Source: Bugula neritina
Lineage: Eukaryota; Bryozoa; Gymnolaemata; Cheilostomatida; Bugulidae
Length of the DNA: 64,000 nucleotides
Assembly: GCA_964035545.1 (NCBI GenBank)
Contig: OZ037767.1
Location: forward strand, 27,385,628 to 27,449,627
Reading direction: 5' to 3'
The position numbers and the translations under genes were made by a program. Below, piece by piece: positions 43,554 to 61,000 of this stretch; position 1 is the stretch's first letter; every line of letters starts with the position of its first letter. The notes beneath the pieces were generated by a model. It did not search any database and was not told the DNA's origin. It worked only from the letters and a program-made list of their open reading frames with translations.

Positions 43554-45898
43554 TACTTCTGTTAGAGTTGCTTTCCCAACTAATTTACAGAAAGGCTGAA
43601 AATACATATGAATTTAACAAGACCATACAACAATAATGATAAACAAATTATTTACCTCTGAAACTCTCACTTAAATTATTATTAGCGAAAATAAATGAGC
43701 CAGTACCACCATCACCATGAACATCATCATCATGCATTTGTGAATGCAGTGTTCATGTTGAACTTTCACCATCATAATGATCATAACCATTAAAATTATT
43801 AATAATGATAATGAACTCATTTCTAATTCTATAATAATAATGATAATCATAATGCTCATACTGATGCTTACAATGCCAAAAATCTTTTGCCCAGCAACAA
43901 GTACATCCACAAGCAGTAGTACTCAGTAGCAGCACTAGTAGTAGTAGTATTACTACTCTATTAGTACTAGTAGTACTATCAGTATCACTATGAGTATGAG
44001 TCATACTGTATGAGTACGAGGCATAAGCATGTCTATTGTAGTACCTGTACTAGTAGTAGTTGTACTACTACAACTACAAGTAATACTATCAGTATTAGTA
44101 TTAGTATCACTATTAGTAGAGGCTTCAAGTTGAGTCCCATTTTTGTCATCACCCATCATCATTGTGATTGTCATCATGATCATGTGATTGCGATCCATCA
44201 TTTATCATTATCATTATGATGATGACTTAATTTTAAAAGTATGCTTTATAATTATCATTATGATTTCATCAGTAGAGTCATAAATCGAATGCAAATAAGT
44301 CAAGCAGTCATAAATATATGAATGAACTCTTCATATTGTCATATAATGATGAAAGACTATACTTTATAGATACAATATCTATCATTTTGGTTTCAACTCT
44401 TCCACTATTAGTCGCACGTGGTGGAGGGCGAATGCTACAAATGTACTTGTCAAGTACAACGCCAGCGTGATATATGACCTTTAAACCAAGCGAAATAACC
44501 CGCCACAATTAGACAACTCCCACCTGTCTGTATAATAGTTGGTTATAGTGCAGATGCTGGTACACCTCCAAGTTGTAATTATTGCATTGTGCATAGCGTT
44601 TTCTCCAGTCTAAGAAACCAACTCCACTTGGTCAGCAAAGTTTGTTTTTGTTTTTACTGACAATGGTGGGTTTTATGGAGGTTGACCCATATGTTATTTC
44701 TTGGCAATATGACTGTAAATCTCACACCTATAAAGTGATAGCATGTTTGCTGCCACAAACAATGCTACATTCACATGGATATTGAACAAAATATCACTGA
44801 AAGGTTGTTGAAGTTTGTCCAACTTCGAATACTATTCTTAAGCTTATGCCAATAGTAGAAAATATTAGCTGATGTGCAAGAAAACTCCACGAAGCTTACA
44901 ATACTTATGAGATTTATTTAAGACAATACATACAAATTTAACAAAACAAGATTCACACAACTCTGTAAGTACAAGTATATATAGATGATAATGTAATAGA
45001 AATATTAGTAAAAGTAGTACAATGAATAATAAAACCGACTTCTCCAGTTACACAACAATGTGGAGAAGTAAGAGTGGAGAGAGCAATGCTTCAACTCTCT
45101 GGAAAATGCTTTGCTTCCATGATTTTCATATTGATTAAATTTTCGTAAGGCAAGTAGCTGAAAACATTAAATTAATAATGAAATAATAAGAACTTACAAT
45201 AAGGATACAGCAACCAAAAATTAAGCACATACAGCTACTACTGCATTTTTAAAGAGCTCTGTGTATGTTTTTCCTGCCATGAACAGTGGATTGTGGGTAT
45301 TCAAGCAGCACCGCTACAGCCTGCTAACACACTGTCACAATGGTAGCATTTTCATTCAGCGACAAGCATTCTGATCCCAATGTAAATCAAGAAAACTGAT
45401 AAATAGCAGGTTCGCAGCGAAGTATTAGTTTCCCAAGTAGGAGTAGTAGAAGTAGTGAGAGTTTATAGACACAAGATTTATCAGGGGCCACGCCTTACAT
45501 TATCAACGAGTTTACAACTGATGCTGGCTATACGGCTCAAGGCAAGACAGACAACTCCTAGTTGTATTATGAGCTGTTCAGCTATGTGATGACTAGATGC
45601 TTCCTTGAATCAATGACACCATCAAATAATAAGAGAGTAAATAGGTACTAGTGGACTAATTCACTATACTAGTTAGTGTCTAATGCTACAATCAGGTTTG
45701 TGACAGTATAATATAGTATATCCTGTACCTACAGCTTTAGTAGCCGACTAGACAAATATAGTTTAAACTTAAACAATGTGACAGTGTGGGGGGGGGGAAG
45801 GTGTACGTCCCACCAGCCCACCACTTTTAATGTCAGCTGAACTGTTACTAGCAGTAGTAGAATTACAGGCTCTTGTGTACACGTATCAGTTATATAGT
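43554..45898. other. region between SRM and G-beta, no gene seen
   Basis: The SRM promoter side and the probable long 3' UTR of the G-beta gene. Contains the repeat field 43680-44240. Short open frames inside are repeat-driven. Confidence 0.55.
43680..44240. repeat. degenerate ATG/AGT-word repeat field
   Basis: Drifting trinucleotide and hexanucleotide words (ATGATA, AGTACT, AGTATT, CATCAT) change gradually along about 550 bp and produce open frames in several registers on both strands. Confidence 0.7.
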
Positions 45899-50340
<4,442 letters not shown>

Positions 50341-53300
50341 TTTAATCAATAAATACTGTAAGCTAGAATATCATCTAATCAAACCACGGACTGAGTAAGC
50401 AAGGCCGGCTCAAGCAGAATGACAAAAGTTTTCCTGCCCTCTACCTGAGCACTGAAACTGCCAATAACCAACCTGTTGGATACAACAGCAGTGACGTATC
50501 AAATACGTACTCATATCAACTTCAAGTGCTAATAATGATAAACTGATAATAATTCAGAGATTAAAAAATTGGCTAGAGCAAACAAGTTTCAACTTGTCTA
50601 AAAAGTTTCTGCTTAGAACATATTTAGGTGACTGTAATTATACTTTACTAAAGGCTGGTATTACATGAATATTATATTGATTGACTAGTCTAGTCTATCA
50701 GTTGAATAGACTTTAACTGGAGCTTTAAATAGACACCACGCATTCTCAGAGAATGAACTTTATTAAACATAATATCAAGAGCTTATAATTATATTTCATT
50801 GCAACTTTTGGGAAACTCAGTATTAAGGTGAATAATCAATAACTGTTAGCAAATTCTTAAAATTTACTTGAATGTAAAATCATTCATTTCAACACATATG
50901 TTCTGTTACAAGTCGGAATTATTTAGCATTGGTAATTCCCAAATATTCTGTCTATGAAATCGAATACTGGTTACAGTTAACACATAAATGAGAAAGATTT
51001 TCCTTTTAACATAAAAGCCAGTTAACTTGCCAAATCACAATGACTATCACCAACTCTTACAGTAACTTGAAGTATTATATATAAGACTTGTTTACTAGAG
51101 CATTATTTTCTGCTATGACTTAGAATATGTGAGTATGCATATAATGCATCAAACCATCGTAATTATCCGTAAACAGATACAAATGTTAATTTGAGTCACA
51201 GTTGCTATTACATCAATAGTATGCTCTATCAAACTACTGGTAGCATTTAGGGAGGATTGTCAGAATGAATATTATCTAAGCACCTTCATTACAATAGTGA
51301 TCAAACAATATCTAAGTTCTAATAAACCCTTAAACATTATTATGATACTCCAAGAATTAGTGATTTAGTCTTATACAATTACTGTCAGAGGGATGTTATA
51401 CAATTGACAATTATTACAAGATTCATCATCGTCAATTTTCATTCCATACCAATTTATCATCTTCATTATTTTTCAAACCACTTGGATTTTATAAATTCAA
51501 GTTTTAGTTTTACAAAACAATAATCAATCGCAACCATCTACTTGGTGACACTGACAGTAATACTAATAGGGGAATATAGTCAGGTTTGATATACAATCAT
51601 TAGTATCACAATGAAATTAAAAAAGGAATTAAATATATTGATATTCATTCCAACTGCAATTTAACATAATTTTGTTTTAATGAAAAAGTAACAACATGAT
51701 TATAGCATTAACAAAAAAAAAACAATTTCAGACTATCAATAAATGTGAAAATTCAACTGCTTTGTCTAATAACTAAATGCCTTAATTATTCAAACCTAAA
51801 GTTATGACTAATGTTTATGCTAAGCCTGAGGCTAATGTTATTTTAATTACAATGAATTAAATAACAATTTTATTTTATTTTTTAAATAAGTACAACTCAT
51901 TTACCATTGTGATTGTCACTGTAACTTCACTTTGAGATATTCAGAACTATAACGCACAATCATAATCATTATGATTATTATATAAATATGAAAACCAATT
52001 TAATTTTAAAATAAATGTGAAAGAAAAAATAGATAACGTAACATCAGTTTTGGGTTACTCGCCGCCTAAATCAACAAAGTCGCAGGAAAATGTAAAATTA
52101 AATCAGTGAAAAAGTCAATAAAACAATCTGCCTTCGGCCAACCAGTAACTATAAGTGTAACACTAACTCAAACTGTAAGTCAAAGTGTAATACTATCCCT
52201 AAGACAGTAAGAGTAAGTCTAACAGTAACATTAAGTTTAAGATTACCATTAGACTTACTGATTAGAGTAACTCACTCTTGGACGTAACAATAACAATTAT
52301 AATCCCGATCCGAATGAGCTACACTTAGTCTCACACTTGACTTAAAGTTAAACCAGAGTTACTTTTACTTTTAGTTTTACTCTTACAGTTACTGCTAGAC
52401 TTACACTTACAGTTAGTGTTACTTTCAGTGTTAAACTTAACGTCAGAGTACCGCATTTGGCTTCGCTATCAGTATCACCACCAAGTGATCACACATCAGT
52501 ATTAGTATAGGATTACTATTAGTATTAGTTATAGTTAATTATAGTAATAATCATTATAATCATAATGTTAAAACTAAAGTACTACTCAAAGTGAAAATCC
52601 AGCTCAAACCGAATAACATTAACTATAAGTAAACTGTAACTTTCCACTGTCAGTGTTACTGAAATCCAAAGTGAAAATCATTATCAAAAAGTGAAACTGA
52701 AAATTTCAGCTTCAAGTTCAGGTTTAAAACTATCAAGACAAACTCAAACTAAAACTAAAAGCAACAGAAACTGAAAGCCGAAAGGAGTACAATGTAAATA
52801 AATTATCTTAAAACAAACCTTCAGCTATATTAAACTAGTTTTATCAGGAAAAATTTAAGACATTAGATTGCAACAAATCAAATTTTTACTATTAGGGTAT
52901 TGTCTATGACTTTTCAATTTTAAAGTTCAGTAGTTATTATTATTGTCGACACCGTTTTAATGCATCTATACGCGGAAGTCAACGGATTACTCTTTGGATA
53001 ACCACTTGCGAGCCCTTCAGAAATAAAAAAATACTTATTCCAATTAACAATGTGTGAAAGAAAAAATATATTGATAAAATTAAATAATTAAATTTGCATG
53101 TATAAATTTTGTTTAAAATTGTTTTTTGTTTAAACAGTTTCAATTTTATGTATTGAGATTATAATATATCACGGGTCGATTGCAAAGTAAAGATAACTCT
53201 AGCTACTTCTCAAATTTTGATCTGAGAAAACAACTCATAAATAATAAAATTAAATTATGAAATCTATTTGTGGTAATATTCTAGTTTTTATAGTTGTAAG

Positions 53301-54131
53301 TTGTCACATATATTTTCAAAATGATGTTTTTGACCCGCTAAAGCAAACCAGAAACTGAAGATGTTGCTATTAGGATACAGAATTGAATTAACTTTGGACA
53401 ATAATATGTGCTGTAAATTATCTACACCTTGGATCAGTCAAGTTTGTTTTATAAACTATGTTTTAGTACAATAGATATTGAAAAGTGTAGCAAATAGGCG
53501 GATCTTTAAAGGTTGGTAAGTTCAAGTGACAAGTGTGCATACAGAAGTTTGAAATTATGTGCAGGTGCAGGCCTGTTTTAGTATCAACATCAAACCAGTG
53601 AACCATTTTTGCAATCAACGTTTTTGCCAAGCATCTAAATTAAAACTCTTTGGTTTAACTCAATTTTTATCTAAATTTTAAAAATGCCAAGTATTGATGT
53701 TAAACAGACAAATATTAGCAGGCAGAAAATATTTTCAACAGAACGTTTATATTTAAACACCAAAAACTACATATTTTTGTTATACAAGTACTACAGCACC
53801 TATTTGTTCTGATAAAAGAATATGAATATGCAAAGAACAGTGAATAGTATAGAAAACATGTCCAAAACGGAGTTGTACAGTCAATCTCCTGTCATATCAC
53901 TAGTAAAGTATATTACCACAAATTATTAAATGCCAATAAAGTAAATAAGTTCAGGAGTAGTGTGATATAAGATGATATAAATAGCTATAGATACAACATA
54001 TCCAGTAGAAACCATGCTTTAACAATTTCTCAAAAATTGAGATAAAAATCAACACTTGTAAATTATTGTCTATAGAAACTGTTTCAAGATCCCTTGCTGC
54101 TATGAAAGCAGCATTGTAGAGCAAAGCCTGT
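50341..54131. other. intergenic region, no gene seen
   Basis: 3.8 kb between the G-beta start and the PLOD stop. AT-rich, no open frame with a recognisable domain. Contains the G-beta promoter side and the degenerate repeat field 52140-52470. Confidence 0.6.
52140..52470. repeat. degenerate hexamer-rhythm repeat
   Basis: Successive six-base words such as GTAAGT, CAAAGT, GTAATA, then GAGTAA, GTCTAA, CAGTAA share a TAA/AGT core at intervals close to six. They switch to the complementary strand sense (TTACTT, TTAGTT, TTACAG) near 52340. Confidence 0.5.
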
Positions 54132-57100
54132 CTAAGGGTTGACAAACGACACCATGATGTAACGAGTACCCCCAGTGGTGGGTAGCCCTTCATGGAAATG
54201 AGTGAGACGGCCAGGGTGCATCAACATCCAACCCTTCCTCAGGCCAACCAATGTGCAGTTGTATCGAATGAATCGCACGCCGCCACCCTACAGTGCAAAA
54301 CATTAAACCAAATCACATACACAGCAACAATTTGGTAACAGTTCCATTGTTTTAGAGTTATCCTTTTATTCAGCTCAATCACGATAATGCTAAACCTTAA
54401 AACCTACTAATACGCGATTTATTCACTTAAATCCGGATTTGGATCAATGCATGAAATTGCATCACAAATATTTGCAAAATCATCGAGGCCTAAGATCAAA
54501 GTGCTGACACTAAAAGTTGACATTAAAAGTTGACCCTAGGCGCTGCCACTCAACACCACTAAGTATATCTAGGTTAGCAGCTCACTTCAGTCACACTGCT
54601 GTAATCCAGACAAATACAGACACTTGTATATATGAATTCAGGTTACTAGCACCACAACAAGTGCAACAACACAACACAACGCTTAACTGTAACTGCTTAA
54701 TAACTGATGACTACTAGCATTGGAGAGTACATGACTAACTGACAGAAACTTGAATGCTACGAGTCAGTAGAAAACTAGGAGTGCATGCGAGTGTTCTATT
54801 GGGTGGACAATAGCAAAGTTTATACCTCGTAGTCTATGTCTTTGGTGTTGAGAGCCATGTTGACCGTGAAAGTTGATGAGTCATGATGGGGGCGGAGACT
54901 CGGTTGCTCATCAGTTCGATATCGAACCACAAAATTCATAATCGCACTCAACTACAAGGACACGCCGGACTATGAAACACTCACAGTCGGGCAAAGCAAC
55001 AATGACACTACAGTGTATACTACCACATTATATTCTAATATATTACTTTATTTCAAATATAAAATACTTTTTGCTTTATTTGGCAAGTCTTTAGTGGCTA
55101 ATATTTTAATTGATTAAAGTTAAACCAATATATCATGAGTGGTATAACTGTACACAGTAGACTTACAGTGCTATGGTAACCCTCAAACACCTTCAGCTGA
55201 ACAGGGTGCACGTAATCCTTTAATAACTGTATCCAGTGGTCCTCCAGTCCAACCTGGTTCATGTGGATGTCACGGGTTGGGACGTTCTCATACCCTCCCG
55301 ATAATCTCTCATCCTATCGACATAACACAGAACATGCTATCATCATTACACGTCTGCTTGATAGAAGACAAGTTTTAATTATCAACTTATAATTTTGGTT
55401 TTCTCTTTATAAACAACACCAGTAATACATAATAGAAACAATGATAAAAATGCTATAAATTGAAGAAGATCCCTACATCATAGGAAGTACCTGCCTCTAC
55501 CTGTACAATTACAACAAGTAGACACGGCGCATACCTTGTTAGTCCCACCAGACCATTTACCAAAGGTCTCCATTGTGTGTATAAGGTCATCACAGTAGTA
55601 GTCGTTAACAATAGGAAACCAGAAAACATCAGTGCATGGCTGTAAATATAGTAGACCTCAGTGAATGAATTACTTCCTGTATAATACTCGTCAAATATTT
55701 CACACGTGCAAGTTCTCTGACAGTAATCATGTGACCCATTAGTAAAAAAGTATATCAAAATGTGTGCAAGTGAAATAATTTGAATACTTATTATGGTAAT
55801 ATATAAAATATGTAAGTTATGTTCTCCTCACCTGTTCCAACTCGTACGACTCATTGACTGATATTTTATAGAAATCTTCATGCAAGTAATGAAGTTCCCA
55901 GTCTAACTTATTGGTGAACTGCTCATGGAGCTCGGGCGCAGCTCTGCTGGTGTCATACGAGTCTGGGTTGATGAGGTGCCCGTAATGCTCCATGTTTACA
56001 ACATGCATAAACAGTCCCTGTAACATTAAAAAACACAGTCTAAAATAAATTATACGACTAATGGCTCAATAAAGTTCAGGAGAAGTAAGGTTTGAATGAG
56101 AAAGAAACTGCAGATACTCACGTGTTTCCTAGCGTTGTAAGCAAAAGCAACATCATAATCCTGGGGAGGAAACATATCTCCCACCTTGTAGGGATTCTTT
56201 GGTAAAAGACTGAGTTTAGATGCTTTAATAAGTTGCAGGCCGGACGTATAGGGCACGTTCCAAACACCCCTGTTGTATAAACGCTAATTAATGTATACGA
56301 CATTTAGAATTTGGTTGTGTAGTAAAACATTGCTTTAAATCAATTGTTTTCTATAACAAATTTGCAGAGACAAAATTATAGCCGACAAAATAAATTCACC
56401 AAAACAACTATTATTTTTATAATTACAAATATTCAATGGTTGAATTTTAAAATGAAATTCTGTGAATCATGAGCTTCTACCAAAACCTTTGTATTTTACA
56501 GCAAATTTTACATTCTAAGATAATCTTTAAATGAAATAAAATTCCCAACAAATTTCAACAATAATTTTGTGAGCGTAAAAGAATCAATTTCATGAAAGAA
56601 TCAAAATCGACATCAAATGTCTTTCCTAGCAACTAATCAGTGACATAAGGTATGGCAAACATGCGTACTCTAAGCTAATTGAGCAAAAACTGTAACAAAA
56701 ATAATAAATTTTTTTCAAGTGACAAATCAACGAGCATTCTATTAGCCTACACAGACGTAAGTGAACATTGAGGTTAAAGCGGACAGATAGTACAACAAAG
56801 GAAGTATCAGCGTTATACCTGATTGCAACTACAATGTTAGTAGATTGATTATGTAAAATAACAGTGTACATCACGCCCAAACTTTAAGAATATTACTGAG
56901 AATTCTAAACAAGTTTAGAAATAATAAACCAAAAAATAAAATGAGAAGTCGGGTTGTATAGAATATAATTTTGCACCTGAAGTACAGAAAGACAATTTAT
57001 ATAAACTTCAAAATCTCAGTTTTGGAATTATGCCAACATGTGTGTGCATTCACATAAAAACTAGTACAGGTTTGAGCTCATGAAAGGGTGACTGCTGACT

Positions 57101-58010
57101 TATGGACACTTATGATGCATGCGATTGTCACAAAACCACAACTTGTACTCTACATATTATTAGTAAATATCTAGAAACACACTGGGAACTACACAAGCTG
57201 TTAGAATGCAACAAACATGCCCAAAACTCAAGTTTCCTCAAAAGCTCGAAGCTATTTCTTAGATCTCAATAGACACAGCCTCTCATTTAAATAAACACAA
57301 ACTAAATTGAGTTCATTTATTAGTGTATAGGCATTATTAACTCTGTCATCAGCTACAGAAGCATTTTCTACATGAGTTAGAATATTTACATTTCTCCCTA
57401 GTCAGACACAACACAAACATCTCACGGACAACACCAACAGGAAATGGAGGTGGGGAGAGACTTACTGCTTGCTGTTTCCTACAATGTCATGATAATCATC
57501 AGACCGCTCGTAATAGTGAGTCCGCGACACTGAGCCCCAGAATGTGGACCAGAAAAACCCTGGCCTCATCAAAACAGGCGCAATCATGGACCTACAATGG
57601 TTTGTTAATAGCATGCGTGTTAATATGATAAAAACTAACACCTCGAGGTCGGAGGAGGCCGCATACTGACTGGTAGGAGCTGTCAGTATGCAGGGAGGTA
57701 TGTGTGACTACACAACGCCAGACTCACATCATTTCATAAGTAACATGATCTCTATAATTCTCTCCCTGGGCGTAGTAGCCATTTTCATTCTTTTCAGCCC
57801 AAAATGTGCTGAAGAGCAAGCCAGGGCGAACCATCATTGGCGTGATACAAGATCTAAGATACATCATCAGTGCATATGAATGCTATTACGAGCTCAATGT
57901 AAAAAATAAACATATACTTGTTATCCTTAACTATCGAGAAATAGCAATAAATTTAAGATAGGATAAATATGAATATAATGGCACAAATATAGATATGATA
58001 CAACATAATG

Positions 58011-58068
<58 letters not shown>

Positions 58069-61000
58069 TATATATATACAGTATAGTATTATTATAAGCA
58101 TGATATATTATAAACACGATATAATATAAATACGATATAATATATTGTAAGTACGATAATATATTATAAATATGATAAACATGATCAAAACATATAAATA
58201 ATTATTATAGCTGAGTGAACTGACTTGTTTAATGATACGAGATGTTCAAGAAGATCAGGTTTAGTAATCTGGGCTACAGAGTCAATAGAGAGGAGATATT
58301 CACATTTCTCATCAATACATTGTTGTCTGCAAAATAAAACACAAAACAATCAATTTATAATTTGTACACACCAAAAAAAGAATATTTCACAGCAAAGAAA
58401 ATGCACAATAAAAAGGAATTTGATTTATATAAGAACACATTAAAATTTGCTATTATTACAGCACATTATACAAACACAGGCACACACAGAGTGCATACAT
58501 ACATGTATATTTATATATATTCTATATTAAAAATAATAATAAGAAATATTATTTTACAGAGCTTTGTTCTTTCCCTCGGCAGCATTTAGTCCCTCAGCGG
58601 AGCTGATGTACTTCATGGACTTGTATGTATCTTTGTTTTTCTCCACCCAATCAGAGACAAGCTTCTCATGATACGCATGCTATAACACGTTACCAATAAA
58701 CTATGACATTTCCACTAGTAAAACATGGCTGCAGAACCTATGCAACTTTGTTGACTAATATAAAACGATGTAATTTGTATCCAGCAGTGATAGAAGCATT
58801 AAGATAATTGAAAGAAATGAAAAATAAAGTTTCTTCTAACCTGGTTATGTACAAGCACATCTAGCTTATCTTTAGGGTACGTTAATGCGTCTAGCCTATC
58901 AAACCAGTGATATAGAAATGGAGTTGTCTCCTCTATCATCAAAGTCATTAGAAGGGTGGGCAACTCCTTGGCATCACTAACGTCTATTATGTTCTTAGTA
59001 CAAGCATTGCATCCGCTAGTTGGAGTCCATGCATCATTTAGATAGGAGACCATCCTATTCAGCTTGTGCTATAGCATAACATTGAATACAAACTCATACA
59101 GCTGAAAAAGTATATATCCATATTTTCACTAGGATGATTATAAACAAGTCTGCATGCACTTTACCCATCATATTCACTCACACTAAACAAGAGCTCCACT
59201 ATCAACTAGGATATATACTACTTTACATTTTGGTAACATAGTTGTTATAGGCAATGAAGTGCAATAGTTTGAAAGTATTTTTTTCATTTCAAAGCTGCAT
59301 AAAAACGCTTAAAGAATGTGTAGGCAGCAAAATTGAATCAGACAAACACCAAAGTGTCAATTTTTTTTATAAAAATAATCAGTAAGCTTTTTAATTGAAA
59401 ACATATTTTAATTCTAAAATGTTATACTATTCAATACAACACTATAATGGAACTGAAACATCCGGAACTATTTTAGTTGGCTGTAAATTCAAATAAAAAA
59501 TAACACTCAAACTCACTTTGATTGGTCCATTCCCATGGATGACTAGAGGCCTGCTCCCGGTACCCACATTGAACAGATAACTCTTAGCATTCTTGTACTT
59601 TATATCAACTTGATCTAGAAGAATGATAAACCCAAGTGATTGTGAGTAGTACAGATGTTTGTGAACTACTAAGTAATACACATGACTTGTTTGGCACACA
59701 GTACAGGGAACTGAGCTTACCCAGTACGCCGTTCAGTGTTTGAAATATAGTTGATCTCTTGTCAAGCTTGATAGACATCCTGTCAATAGCTTCAGCAGGC
59801 GACAGCTTCGGAGCCTCATTCTGAGAGTACATTGAGCCGCCGTGTAACTAAATAGAACACAACTCTGTTTTATAGCACTTCTAACTTACGACAAAACAAG
59901 ATTAAATAAAGTGCATTTTAGCAAAGAAAATTACATAAAGAAAGGATACTAAAATGAGAATAGTTAATTCTTGACCTAGCAAAGCATATACATAGCCACA
60001 CTGGTTAACAAAACACATGTAACACAATGTTGATCAGAAAAAATAATGTAGAAATTGTTTTAAATGACCTAAAAGAAAGGAAAACCAATAATTAAAGCTC
60101 ACTAAATTAAACCTACATTGCTTTGGCCAGGAAATGATATAAGCAGGAAGTGAAGACGGTACAACTTACCTGCAGCTGATACTCATCAATAAAAAGATTG
60201 GTGAAGTAAAGCTGGTCATCATCCGCGTCAGCAATCTCATGATCAGTGAGCAGCTTGTATATAGAGTCAGCATAGCCCATGTAACCTCCAGAATTTAGAT
60301 ATCTCGACTCGCCTGTTCTAACGGGTGGGTACTTTACCTGCGCAATCATGTTATCATTATTCACCAAAGTACAACTATTTTCATGTAAACTGTGATGGAA
60401 GGTAAAGGGCAACTTACATGATTTCTATATTTTGCATTTCATGTGACTGATAAACCATTTGTTTTGTGAATTCAATACATTAAAGCACTATTTACATTCT
60501 AAACTTATGTCACTAGAAATTTGAAATAACATGTGTCCTTAATGGATCTCAGACAACAGAACTTAAGACAAGCTGCAGAGTTTACTAGTAATTATAAACA
60601 TACAGGCATACATATAACCTCCCCTAGTAACTTTAAATCTACTGCTAACTTTGAATGTGCAAGAATGAATATATATAGATTTATAAACACACACCATACA
60701 CACATATGTTACAACACAACATTTATCCAGGTTTAATTATTACCTGTTACTACAATATTATAAGTCCAAGAGACAGTATAATGTAACTAACTATACTAGC
60801 TATCTTGTAGATGTATTGGTAAACTGTTAGGTATGATCACATTAGCCACTTATAGGAACCTTAAAAGCACTCTAATACAGTGTTAGGTATGATCTTACCG
60901 CTAAAGAGGCGTCTGGCCATATAAATACTTCAGCTGAGAAAACCACAGAAGCTTGGAGATCCATAAATGCATCGATTATATTAGACTGACTTCCGTGCAT

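Noticed and set aside
43554-43607. Longer SRM N-terminus from ATG 43607
   Set aside because: The extra 18 residues cross a TTTTCAG acceptor-like site and do not resemble family N-termini; the start at 43553 does.
56270-57465. A third alternative PLOD exon
   Set aside because: Scanned the 1.2-kb intron for the STFW/YY/DYxD pattern with flanking splice signals and found none.
57688-57879. Plus-strand open frame of 63 codons
   Set aside because: Antisense shadow of PLOD exon B; the minus strand shows homology, phase and splice sites.
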